A stretch of 64,000 nt of DNA from Apteryx mantelli. Its lineage: Eukaryota > Chordata > Aves > Apterygiformes > Apterygidae. The notes under the pieces were generated by a model that searched no databases, was not told where the DNA came from, and was given only the letters and a program-made list of their open reading frames with translations. A program made the translations under genes and the position numbers. Positions 22,546 to 34,200 of this stretch are shown here, in pieces. How positions within the stretch are numbered: the stretch's first letter is position 1; each line of letters starts with the position of its first letter. Location of the stretch: positions 34,321,447 to 34,385,446 of the forward strand of contig NC_089984.1 of the NCBI RefSeq assembly GCF_036417845.1, in the 5' to 3' direction.

Positions 22546-23925
22546 CGCAGTTGTCTGGGAAGAAATATTAGAACAGAGCAAACATGAAGTAATACTTTGC
22601 AATAGTTTACTGTTCAGCAAAATTATACATATCAAAAAGCTAAGTTTCAGGATTGTTTACGATGTTTAATAAACTTTATGTATCAAAATAGAATAAAGTT
22701 GTTAAAGCTTACGTTGTCTTTTTTGACTGACAGAGGAAAATCTTAGTTTTATCACCTCATTTTCAATTAATATATATCAGTCCTGCATTTTTAGAGCGGA
22801 GTATCATTCTTTTTAGATCTTGAAAGCTGTAGTCGCAGACCTTTGGTGGTCCCAGGCTTGTGCATGGCACCGGCTTGCGGAGGCTGTGCTAATGGCTCTA
22901 TCTTGTGGCCCGAAGTGGAGTTGCAGAGACCATGTACTTCTGCTTTCGGGGCTCAGTCGGCTCCTGGGGCCACCTGCTAATGTGCTCCTGAAATTGAAAC
23001 CAGGCTTCCTATGAGCAGTTTTTCTTCTGCACCTATTGATGCATCTTTCTGTGGTTTAAATCTGTAAATATTTTTTCCTCAGCTATGTGACTGAATTTGG
23101 AGTAAGCTGTGAATACAAAAATATCTATATTTTCTTGTAATCTTTTACGTAAATGGACTATTTAGTGTTGTGGGTTTTTTTCTCCCCCCCTCCAAATAAA
23201 GCTTTTTTGATCAAGTATTATCTGAAAACAGCTAGTGGTCCTTTAAACACAGGGGATTTGCAGAAGTGGTAAAAGGCTGTTGAGATTTTATCAATGCACT
23301 TTGATCTGAATCTGTCCCAGTTGGTCTTGAATTGTAACTATAACAAACGTGTGGTTATCTGCTAGTATTTGTGTTCACCCCAAGATTTCCATGTACTGGC
23401 TCATCAGGGCATCGTAAACAAAGGCAGGCGCTGTCCTGAAAACATTTTAACTGAAATATGAGGCATCAGATGCATGGAGAAATAAAAAAATCCAGTAAGA
23501 CTGTATTACTCAGTAAAATTCATATTACAAAAATGAGTACTACACAATCAGTCCTGGAAGTGACATGGTATAGTCAGCAAGAACTATAGCCATCGTGAAA
23601 AAGGAGGAGGCCTAAGAACTGTTCCTGTTCTGTCAGGGTAGCACGGAGGTAAACTTTATGGGTAGTTTTTGTTGGTTTCTATTCTTACACCGTTTTGGAG
23701 GCTAAAAGAGCACCCCCTTTGTCTTCATTCTGGAGGTTAATTCAAATGTTCTCTCTGCTATAAGAAACCAACATGTACCCGTATAAGCAACTTCATTTTC
23801 TGCCAGGAGCATACTTGCCCTTGTGCATATGTACTATGTGACACGGACTGTATATGATGAAAGGGAAGCAAGCTAATTTCTTTTTAGAAGGTTGCTTGTG
23901 GTTGCAGATATGGGGGGGGTGTGGC

Positions 23926-23947
23926 TTTTTTTTTTTTTTTTTTTTTT
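23926..23947 (+). repeat. Poly-T tract (22 T)
   Basis: An uninterrupted run of 22 T, preceded by an eight-G run at 23912-23919. Probably simple sequence; a SINE or LINE tail was looked for and not found beside it. Confidence 0.95.
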
Positions 23948-25572
23948 GTAATGAAATAAATATTGCAGAGCTGTTCTTTGAGTGGAAGTTCCAGCCCCTG
24001 CTAACTAGTAAGGAAGAGGTGCTGTGACCAGATCAAAAAACACAGGAACAAGTCATGCTTCTTTTCAGAAATGTTCGACCAGTAGTTGTAAGCTTCTTTC
24101 AAAGTGGGACGTGTTCATCATGCTTTTGGATATACAGAAAATAGAAAACATACTTTTTGCCATGCATGCTGATGGAGAGAAACATTTTTGTGGCATAAAA
24201 TTACTTTTGTTGTATTAATGACTAATTTTGTTACGTGCTGAAACTTAGTATGGATAATCATCTTATACATTAAGCTTCTTAGGAAGCAATTAGTCATCTG
24301 GCTTCATTATTTCTATTACGTATTGTTTAATATTGCATGATTAGTTCTGCTTGATTCTTCTTATTTCACATCTGTGTATTTCTGGTGAAATGTTAGATAT
24401 AGAATTAAATCAATCCAAGAAACAGTACTCATTCCTTTTAAAGACTCAGAATGATACTGATTTGGGTTATTCTGACCTTGAGGAACCAGCTTAAAAGCAA
24501 GAAAAGATGAGGAGAAGCCACCGTTGTCTAGACAAATATATTGTACAAACTTATCTAAATTTAAACATTTTTGGCATTCTAGCAGTAGTTTCAGTCAATA
24601 GCTAAAATACGTTTTCACATTTCAGACATCCAACATGTTTCCTGCTAAAGATAGTTGTTAAAAAGGCAATTAGTGATCAGTTTTTAAAACTGTTTAAGGA
24701 GGTCATCAGTGGAATTTCATTTGCTAAGGTTAACTCTACTGTGCGACTCCGAGGTGCCACCTGAGGCCGGACGCTAACCTGAAGAACAGATGTAATCGTG
24801 CCAGGCTGCTTCTCGCCAACACTGCTGCCCTTATTTATAGATCAGTCGCATACCCAGACAAATGGTCATAGTGCTGTAAGCATAATGAAAGACATTTGTC
24901 AAATGACAAGTAAACAGTAGATATATTTATGGCCCAGAGTCTTCCTTAGCTTTTCACATTGAGCTAAAAGTTTAGACATTGGGCCGTTGCTGCTGGATTA
25001 TTTCTGTTTGTAGAGTAAAGCATTATATCTTTATAGTTACAAATTTGTAAACTGCATGTGGGACAGATGTGTATAGCTTCATAGTGGCATCCCAAAGAAA
25101 GTATTAAAAAGAAGCAACCCACCATGAGTAGATGTTGTGTACACCGCACACAAACAGGCATGCCTGTAGTAAAAACCTGATCTTGCTGACAAATTTGAAA
25201 TTTTTGAAATCAGTTTTAATTTCTCTGTGTGAGCAGTGTAGCTCTTCTCAACGGAGGCTTTGGAGAATGTATTTTAATGCACACAAGATTAAACTGATAA
25301 GTTTCAGAAGACAGAATTTGAAATATCTGACTGTGTATTTTGTCAATTTAATTTTGAGAAAATATTTTGTAGACTGACGTTGACCATAGGTTAGTTTTTC
25401 TAATATCACAGACTGCAATGACTTATATTTCATGTCACATATTTTCAGTCACTGTTGATTATGCCTTCTTCTCTGACCAGAAAAGAAATCTATTTTTTTC
25501 TTTTACAGATAAGGCTAAAATGAATCCTAGTCTCAGCCTTACCTAAATGGCCAAACCAGTCAAGCTGTTCAA

Positions 25573-25597
25573 TTTTTTTTTTTTTTTTTTTTTTTTT
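25573..25597 (+). repeat. Poly-T tract (25 T)
   Basis: The longest homopolymer in the window, an uninterrupted run of 25 T. No element body is recognisable beside it. Confidence 0.95.
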
Positions 25598-25890
25598 ACT
25601 TTATGGTCACCTTACATCTGTTATCATCTGTGTGTTTGAAGATGCAAAATGGAGTATTTTCTTCATGTTTTTTGAATACTAAAGAGTGGTGTTGGTTGAA
25701 GGACTAGAGAACTGCTCATTCACTATTTGCTTACTTTAAAAATGCAGATTTTATAGAAACTGTGTTGCCATTTGAAGCCAGAAATCACAGTGAGAATATA
25801 TAAGAACATACAGTCTCTTCTGAATAGTCCAATTATTTTATGGATTTTCTTTTTCCGTATTCCCAATCCCTTCAAAATGCTCCTATATAC

Positions 25891-26147
25891 AGAACAGCCC
25901 TAGTGAATCAGATTGAAGGACCAGCTACCATAGTATTCTGACAGCAGCCACTAGTATATGCATATTAAAAAAAAAAAAAAAGGACAGTCCAAATATCAAG
26001 GAAGACTACCCGGTCAGCAGTTTAGGATTTTCTTGAGCTAGAGGGTTGTATCTAGAGCTGCATTCTTCATAGCCTTGATAACCTTCTCTTTCACAGATTT
26101 GTCCAGTTAGTATTTAACCTGATTCATACTTAGGACATGTCAACGTA
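25891..26147 (-). mobile_element. Ancient CR1 LINE 3' end, antisense
   Basis: AGAACAGCCCTAGTGAATCA, GATTGAAGGACCAGCTACCA and TAGTATTCTGACAGCAGCCA follow the reverse complement of the old sauropsid CR1 terminus (AGAACGGCCATACTGGGTCAG...CAGTATCCTG...ACAGTGGCCA). Further right, ATTTGTCCAGTTAGTATTTA and ACCTGATTCATACTTAGG correspond to its TTTATCTAGTTC...ACCCTGTTATAGTCTTGG part. An A run (25967-25981) interrupts it. It belongs to the same old family as the 44.5-kb copy, in the opposite orientation. Confidence 0.65.
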
Positions 26148-28149
26148 TTGGGGGGGGGGATAATGAGATCCCCATCTTAACTATGCACTATGTATATAAA
26201 CAGTTTTAAGCCTGTTGCAGATAATTTTGCTGGGTTTCTCTAGTTGTCTTTTGGCAACAGTAATAAATAAATAATAAATACATTGCTCTCTACTCATTTT
26301 ACTTATGCAATTAAAAATTGTATAGGCCTTTCTTAGCTTGCCTTGACAAACCCTACCCTGGAATGAAGGATCTAGTCTGAGTTCTCCTAAGGAAGCCAGT
26401 TCATGTTTCTGAACATAATTTTTGCCCTTTGCTGTGCCATTTTTACATACGCAGTAGCTTTGCTGAGATAGGTTAATCAGACCTCTACGCTGTGTTCAAA
26501 CTGCTCTGTACAGTGGCACCATTTTTTTCTCTGTTCCTTTTCTAATAACTTTTCATATGATATTTGCCTACTTGGCTGCTGCTGAACATTAGGCTAACGT
26601 CTTTTCTGGAGAGGAAAATTCTACATTGTCTTCAGTTTGTTTTTACTTGTGTCTATTTGCCTTGGTGGGTTTGTGGTAGAATGTGGAGGCATTATTTGAC
26701 CTTTTGCAGTTATGTTATTTTTAATTTCTCAATTTCTAAATGGGAAAAAGGTGATGCGGGAAAGAATATTCCTTTTTTTTTTTTTTGGTAACATTCATTG
26801 CCTAAACTGTGGGTGTTTCTTTTGTTTTTTTCTTTCTGTTTGTTGGTTTGTTTTTAATGGAAGATTAGAGATAGTGTAACTTACATCCCCTCTAGAAAAC
26901 TTGGCCTTATTTATTTTCACCTTAAGAAAACTTGTATAATTTTGTGTGCAAGTATGGTGAGGGAAGGAACTTTGTTCCACCATAAAATTTACTAGTTGTG
27001 ACATGCTTTTCCTTAGAGGAAAGCATGAAAGATGAGAGTTAACATGCTTAATTTATAATTAACCTAAGGGGTTATGATCATCTTAATTGAGATTCCTTCG
27101 AGGCTAGAGCAGTGAAGCACATCTTATTTCTTGGTTTTATAAATCTATAGGAATTGTTTACAAAGAATCCTTCAACGTTTGACCAGTAGGATGCATCTCA
27201 TAATGTGATTTGTGAAGAAGTGATATGCTGGGCGATGACAACCAAGCAGAAAATCTTAATTGTAGATAAATTGAATTCCTTAACCAGATTTTTCTCTCAA
27301 CTGGCTTTACCCTGATGCTCCCATGGAGTTCGGTATAACTCTCTTCAGAGGTGTTGCTGTTGTTTGTTGGTCTTTGAGCAAGTCAGTGACTGTTATGGTG
27401 GAGATGATGAAATGAGTTTAAGGAACGGTCTGTGGAGCGCTAGACTTGGCCCACTGATTACAAATAAAGGTACCACCAGAAAGCATCTTGGTAAGTCTGG
27501 TAATTCTTGAATTTGACTCGAGGGCTATGCGTGAAAGGCATACCGCTTCATGCAATACATGTGAAGCAGTCGTGCCTCTTCCTCTCCTTTCTGCCTATGA
27601 ACACGAGATATTTCTGTATTAGACAAAGCTAAAAAGAGGACTATGGCAGAAATCCTTCTGCAAAATATTATTTAAGACATGTCATAGGAGTTCTTCATAA
27701 TTTGGATGCTGGTAGAGGAACACTAATTTTTTTGCTTGCTCTCACCCAGCATTTAGAGATGTCTGAATGCCAGCCTTCATCAGACTTTCCCAGGGACAGA
27801 GTACTATCACTTCTCTGTTTACACATAATTTGTTCTTAGGTTTAACCTTTCACCTCTCAAAGTCGAATTGAATCTGTTTTCTGGTATTCCTTGTCAATGT
27901 TGAAAGAAGCAATGTCCGCTCAAAAGTACTTACAGGCAGCCGGCAGCTGAGGTAACTCATAGGCAGAAGGTGAATTCTGCAGGTTGCGGGGCAGAGGGTG
28001 GGGGGAAAGGAGGGCTTTAATGTTTCCTTCTTTCTCAGTGATTTCTTATTTTAGTCAAATGATAGTCCCCTGCCTGTCATGCAGCAAGAAGCAGGCTGTC
28101 ATTGCCCTGCTTTTGATAGCAGCAGTAATAAAGATCCTGCAACTGGAAC

Positions 28150-28620
28150 TTAGCTGTCAGTGGTGATGACGAATAAAGCGGCAGAGAGCGCATCTCACTC
28201 TCCGTTCGTCGCACGGGCTCGCCTGCACTCACAGGAGGAGAAATTTGATTTGGTTTCTAGCACGAGTTGGAGACGTAAAGATTTCAAAAAGAGAAGCAGA
28301 CAGGCTGAGCAAAAACCCCATCATTTTTACATGCTCGCTTTTCAGATTAGAACGACGCTCGAGTTCCTTAACGTGTTATTTCTCTTTTTTTCCGGCTAGA
28401 GCGAGGCTAATTCGTGTTTGACTGCAAAATAGGGAAAGACATGTGCTACTGATAAGGCAAAAGATAGGGAGAAGGTAACGTTTTGGCGCTGGGAGGATTA
28501 ATTGCGGGCCGTTCCCGATGTCGCGGTTGGTTTGCTCGGCTACCGGCACTAGATGGCACTGCGTGTTTGCAGAGCCGGCGTCGGGGGGCTCGTTCTTCCT
28601 CCCCGTTTCTTTTTCGCTTT
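28150..28620. promoter_or_regulatory. Intronic CpG-enriched patch, candidate regulatory element
   Basis: CG dinucleotides cluster here (for example GTTCGTCGCACGGGCTCG, GAACGACGCTCGAG, CGATGTCGCGG and GCCGGCGTCGG) within an intron where CG is otherwise rare. The patch also holds GATA-type motifs (GATAAGG, AGATAGG around 28450-28470) and a CTCF-like site at 28546-28560. It is too small for a strong CpG island. An intronic enhancer, insulator or minor promoter is an inference. Confidence 0.45.
28546..28560 (+). promoter_or_regulatory. CTCF-like binding site
   Basis: GCACTAGATGGCACT fits the CTCF core CCASYAGRKGGCRSY at 14 of 15 positions (the first base is G instead of C). It lies inside the CpG-enriched patch. 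Occupancy cannot be judged from sequence. Confidence 0.5.
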
Positions 28621-30158
28621 TTTTTGCTTTGGTAGTAACTGAAATTACTGTTTCATGAATAAAATATTTCTGGTGGGATTTGCATTTCTATATTGGCTGA
28701 AGATACTGTGTTGAATGTTTTATTAACCAGCCCAGTGCAACTGTCAGCCTATTAAAGAGATCCAATGGACCCTGTTTAGCTAAATAAACTAAATAAATCC
28801 AATTCGTCAAATTGTGTTCCTGGCTGTTTATTTTCCATTCTTTTGATGTACAGTTTATTTTAAGTTAAAGCCACATAGTTTTAAAAATTAATGGGAAAAT
28901 AGAATTTGGTGTTTGAAACATGAGGAGACTAATTGCCATGGCCAAAAATAGCTTTCTTTTATGGTGAAGTTGCAGTCTGGAAAATGGTGAACATTTTATT
29001 AGTGACTGATTAACTGTCCCATGTCAAAAATTAGTTTGGTAAACAAGTGGTTAATGGCTTATTTTGGCCTGCTTGCTGGGTTCTGTTGCTTTCATGAAAT
29101 TAAACTTGAAATACAAGCATTGCTGTTAAAAGTATCTATTTCTACCCAGCTTTGCACAGTTGTGCTTCATCTTGATATTTTCTCGATCAGAATTTAAGGG
29201 GATTTTTTTGTATGATATTATATATTAAATGCTTGTTGCAATTCCTATTGCATCATAGGCAAATATTAGAGCACAAAAAATGTCTTTGCATAACCGATTG
29301 TTTTGTAAGTCTGGTCATTAAACTCTGTCAAACATTACAGATATATTCATTCATTATATTCTACTAGTACAAATAATTTAGTTGCCTTGTTTGCTGAAGA
29401 CCTTTTCTATAGACTAGCAGGAGACAGGCTGTAAATTAATGTTATTAGCGTAGTAAAAATTCTTGTCAGTGCAAATGTGTTCTAGATTTGTTAATAAGAG
29501 AAGGGATGAAGCAGTGATAAGTGTTTTCTCTCTTTAGTTCTGATGAATTACAGAGAGCTGCTTTAGTGATGTTGTGTATTAATTTTTGTATGTTTTCCAA
29601 GAAACTGAACCTCCAGAGTACCATGTTTTGTGTAGGTTTATTTTGATAATCTGGGGTTTCCAAAAGTGGAATACTAAGTTTAATGCAAGAGAAATAGTTA
29701 ATTTTAGTTAAAGTAGGTTTTTTGGCTTTTCTCTTAAGAAATCTACTCTAATGGATTAAAAAGCCCTTGTGAAGAACTATCGTGTAACTACAAATTTCAT
29801 AGTGTTAGAGATTGTTAAGGCAAATCATAGAATCAGTTCATTTCATCCTTTTGTTACAACTTACGGTTGAGTTTTTACTCAAACTGTAAAATTTGCTTCT
29901 ACTCCTCTCCCAAACTCTAAGAACAAAGTAGATATTTATGGAAATGCCTTCAGTGTTGAATAGGGTGCTGTTTCCTTATGTAGGCAGGCTTTCATTTGTC
30001 CTGAAAAATATTAAACCTTTAAATATTTACATTTTAATATTTTCAAGTTGTAAATACTTAAAATTGCTACTTAATTACTAAAATATGAAAAGTTACCATG
30101 TTTTCTCCTTGACAAAACCTTCACATCTTGTGCTGCACAATGCTTCTTTTTAACACAG

Positions 30159-30210
30159 CAGTGTCAAACACAGAAGGAACTTTATGCTGCTTTAAAACTG
30201 GCTAGCGCAG
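30159..30210 (+). other. Exon-like segment with consensus splice sites in VTI1A intron 3
   Basis: A pyrimidine-rich acceptor (TGCTTCTTTTTAACACAG, with a tandem CAGCAG choice) precedes 52 nt (or 49 nt from the second AG), followed by a full-consensus donor CAG|gtaagt. Continuing from exon 3 in phase 0 the segment is open and reads QCQTQKELYAALKLASA plus one base. It is not part of the VTI1A protein I know. Both possible lengths leave a remainder of one base, so inclusion would shift the downstream frame. It could be a cryptic, poison or lineage-specific exon, or chance. Confidence 0.2.
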
Positions 30211-31177
30211 GTAAGTGAAGGTGGGCTTTTATAAAAGTGGAGATGTTGTTTCATTTCTGGCCTAAGGCTTGGTGAAGAACGAATATAAATCACAAAATGC
30301 AGATGGAAGCATGTTAATTTTTTTGTCCTCTTCTAATGCTCTTTGCTGTATGAGGCATATGGCAAAAGCGTCAAAATCTCTGTTCTTTTGTTTGGTAACT
30401 TTTTATTTGTATTCTGCAATCATTTAGTAGTCAGTCCCAAGCACAGTCCATTTCCCTTTACAAGCTGCTTTACAAACCACAACAAAAAGTAGTCCTTGGC
30501 CACTAAGTCTATTTAAACTTGTTCTTCTTACATAGTTGGAGAAGAAATGCCTGCAAAGGCTAGTCAACAGTCTTTAAGTTGTACATTTGTTAATATAATG
30601 CTCATATACATTTATAAAAAGTGGATCAAAAAAACCACCTCTGTTACTTCTCATCCTATTTTTATAAATTGTGTTCTTAGTGTGACAGTGCTGAGAAAGT
30701 AAGCCTGCTCCAATGTTTAATAATTATTAAAGAGGTTTCACTCCTAAAAGAGGTGATCAATACAAAGGAAATTAGAGTAGAAATATAAAGAGCAGATATT
30801 AAACAGGAAGATAGCTCCTGGGATCAGTAATAGATTATAGTCCTTTTCCCTGCTATAGTAAGAATTAAAACCCAGCAGAAAAGGTGATGAAAAAAGTTTT
30901 TTGCTGACTCAATATTTGGTGCCTCATGTGGAAGAAAAAAAAATTGGTGGGATGGAGGCTCTGCTTGTTTCCCATTGAGTGGTATTTGCTTTCACTTTCT
31001 GAATCCCCACAACTGTCTAACATGTCTTTGGTTTTTTTCAGAGAAGTCAAGACTAGAATGAGTAAGGGTTGTGTTTGCCAACTTACCCTCCTGGTCAATG
31101 TGGAAACACATTAGCTAGGCTTTTGGAAAAGACTGGATTGCAATTTCAAACTTTATACCTGTTCACTAGAGACTCAA

Positions 31178-31245
31178 ATGCAAAGTCTGGCAAGTCAAAG
31201 GAAAGGCTCCTATTGTGTTTAGTGGACCTTGGATTGGACCTTAGA
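31178..31245 (+). repeat. Possible ancient amniote interspersed repeat scrap
   Basis: TGCAAAGTCTGGCAAGTCAA, AGGAAAGGCTCCTATTGTGT and TTAGTGGACCTTGGATTGGA resemble a motif I recall as dispersed in bird, turtle and crocodilian genomes (...CTCCTATTGACTTCAGTGGG...TTTGGATCAGGCCC). I cannot name the family with confidence. Confidence 0.35.
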
Positions 31246-34200
31246 TGGAAAATGCCCCTGTATTATAAGCGCAGCACCTTCATTTCCACTAATTCATGAG
31301 TAGAAGGCTTTGAGCCATTATTAAATCAAAGTCTGACCTTTTCTAGGGCATGTCACCAACTAAGAAAGAAATGGTATTTAATATTTAAGAGGAATATAGT
31401 GGCATTAATATCAAACTGAATTCTCTTGTTTTAAAATTTGAAAAGTGATTTATTTAATTGATGAAAGTGGTTGTTTTTTGGGACGTACAAGTGCAACTGC
31501 AGTTTTGGCACGGGGGTCCTCTTTAATTCTGTTTTGCATGGTACCTAGCACAAAAGGGTTTCTCATCCATAAGTACAGTTCTTTGGTACTGTGATAATGA
31601 ACATTAAATAAATAGAACTGTGCAAAGAACTGAGTTGATATGTTGATGCATTTCTTGTGATTATATTTTTTTCTTTAGGAAGTATAGGTTAGTTTATTAT
31701 TGATGTTCTTCTAGCAGCTGTCTTTTAAACTACAGGTTTCCATTGTTTATAATTTCTAGCATCCTTTAAAAAAGACTGAGAACTAAATAGCTGGGATTAG
31801 TTTGGTTGGGAGTAAAAACTAATAACGGCAAGAAGGAGGTCTTAATTATAGCTTAAAAATAGTTTATTTAAGAAAAAAACAACTTGATTTATAGTGACTG
31901 TGGTTTTTGTATTGTTTTGTAGTACAATACTATTAATACCTGTAAAGGACCATGTGATTTCCCTCTCCTTTCTGCCCAGTCTTCAGGAGAAATTAGACTC
32001 TCTGTGGTCTAGTTGTATGAGCTTCCCACAAAGTCAGTTCAGCCAACTAAATCAAGATAAAAAGTTAGAGAAAGGTCAGGATTAAGTTAGAGCTGCTAAC
32101 CTGAATCACTTTCTTAGCCTTTATAAGCCCTCAGTGCTGCTTTTGTCTTTTCCTCCTCTTCTGTCATGCTGTCGTCCTGTTAGATCTTTATTTCAGTTGA
32201 AGACAACTAGGCTGCATCTTTCTTTCTGCCGATATGTGGAGTCAATTTCAAATGTGTTATTAAGGTCTTCTTTTTCCGTTCTTGTGCTACGTCTGCTGCC
32301 TTTAGCAAGCAATGCAGATAGGTAGCTCAGCACTTCTGCCATGTAGAAATCCTGGTTTAAAATGCATGAATTTTAGAGAGGATATAAGAAAAATTTGCTC
32401 CTTTTCCTCCTCAATTTCACTTTTCTTTTCCTGGGACAAACTTAAGAATTCACTCTTAATTTGTAGCTAAAAAGTACTCTGCTAAGGACAACTGTTGAGT
32501 TACCTATCATAATCTAGCATCAGTTTGCAAACCATTTATATGTTAAAAGAAAATATCTTAGCTGGGATCTTTTCACCTACATGAAGCTTCATGTACAGTG
32601 TTGTCTTGGTTTGGCAGTACTGTGATTTTTGAAGTGTTCTCCTCCCTTTACTGTACATGCATGTGAACAGGATTGCTTTTTGAGGAAAGCAAATTGGAAA
32701 CTTCCTTTCAGGTGTGCACCAAACACACTCCAGCCCTGATGGGGAAAGAAGGGTCTGAACTAATGATTGGTCCTTCAGACAGCTTTGAGCCATGTGTGAG
32801 GTGAGGTTGTCTGATTGAGGGACTAAACTAAATTTATTCTACAGAGAATACCTGAAATCACATATAGTAGAGATGTAGGTGCCTCAGCAGCAACTGCTTT
32901 GATCTACTGATTTAAAACTATTATACAGAACCACTTCCTAATGTAGATAAGGCTTCAGAAACCATTTCCACAAATAGAGATCATCTTTTCCAGTATTCAG
33001 AAATTCAGGGACATATTCATTGATTCATTGGAAAAACTCCAAGATCTGTTATCTGTTCTCATGTTGTTAAATGTATCATTTTTGGTCAAGAATATCCTTT
33101 TAGGTCCTTCCTTCTTTTGTGGAAGACCTGGGCCCTCTGAAAAGTTCCATTCCTCATCTCCTCTTCTCATTTTTTAAATGGAGAAAAGGAGGGTGTCTGA
33201 CTTCATAGCCTGAAATTTGGTTATTAGTAAGTTTTGACTGCCTCCATTTTTGGAGATTGTCTTTCATTTTGATCACTATGTAAAGATTATTTACGACAGA
33301 TCATGTGTCAGTTCTTTCACCCACTTGTTATTTGAACAGAAAAACAAAGCCTCTTGGTTTCTATCATTTCCAATGCACTTTAAAGGTCTTCAGTGTTAAA
33401 TCTGTGATATCAAACAAGGATTAGTGACTGATACTTAAGATAGTCCATATCTAAGTCCTAAACTATACCATCTGCGTTTATGATTTTTACTGCAAAAGTG
33501 ACCTGAATTAGTAAAAACTCCTGTTATCTAAGCAATAAGAAATCCAAATCAAATCTTTGAGGGTATGTTCAGCAAACCTAATGTATTTTTGTAAATGAAT
33601 ATCCTTCCTTCTGCCACGTAAGTTTTACAGAATGGTTAAGAGACTTTGGCATGCAATAGTTCTTTATGACCGTAGTATTAAATCGCAGTATCAACTTGGG
33701 TTATATAATAATCAAATTCTTCTCCACATCTTGTGCTGAGGAGTAGAGCGGGACTCGTTGAAGAAAAAAATTCCTTTTCCAGCAAAGAAATATCCCGTCA
33801 CTGACCAGTCTATTCTGCCTTTAAGCTCATCTATGTTACTGGCTGTTATTTGTCCTGGGTTTGGCTTGGAAAGGACTGTTTGAAATAATCTAGACAATTG
33901 AGTTTATCCTTGCTGTCAGATAAATGAGTTTGTCTTCTAAAGAGCTATCGCAGTCTGTCTGGAATGCCTCCTTTTTAAAGGGTATGGCTGTGTAGCAGGG
34001 GGGAAAAAACTTCTTGAAATTAGGCTGTGCTGCCCTCTGTTTTTTCTTTTTTTTGGCAGTGTCTAGAGAGTGAGAATAGGTTATTCTCCTGACATTTTAA
34101 CTAAAAAAGGTGGAAGCATGATAGCATTTGTCTTGAGGGAAACAAACCAGACACCTATTGCAGAAAGTGGAAATAAATGTATTGCATTACTCAACTGCAG

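Larger units (their letters stand above)
19219..30158 (+). other. VTI1A: VTI1A intron 3, proximal part
   Basis: AT-rich intron. Recognised contents are two antisense CR1-like pieces (22508-22545 and 25891-26147), homopolymer T tracts and a CpG-enriched patch with a CTCF-like site (28150-28620). The short open frames scattered through it do not resemble known proteins. Confidence 0.85.

Noticed and set aside
22820-23014. Locally GC-richer block followed by AATAAA near 23196, considered as an LTR or retrocopy
   Set aside because: No matching second copy, terminal repeat or recognisable coding was found.
29826-29842. AATCATAGAATCAG resembling the CR1 terminal octamer
   Set aside because: Fewer than 20 bp, with no neighbouring CR1 blocks.
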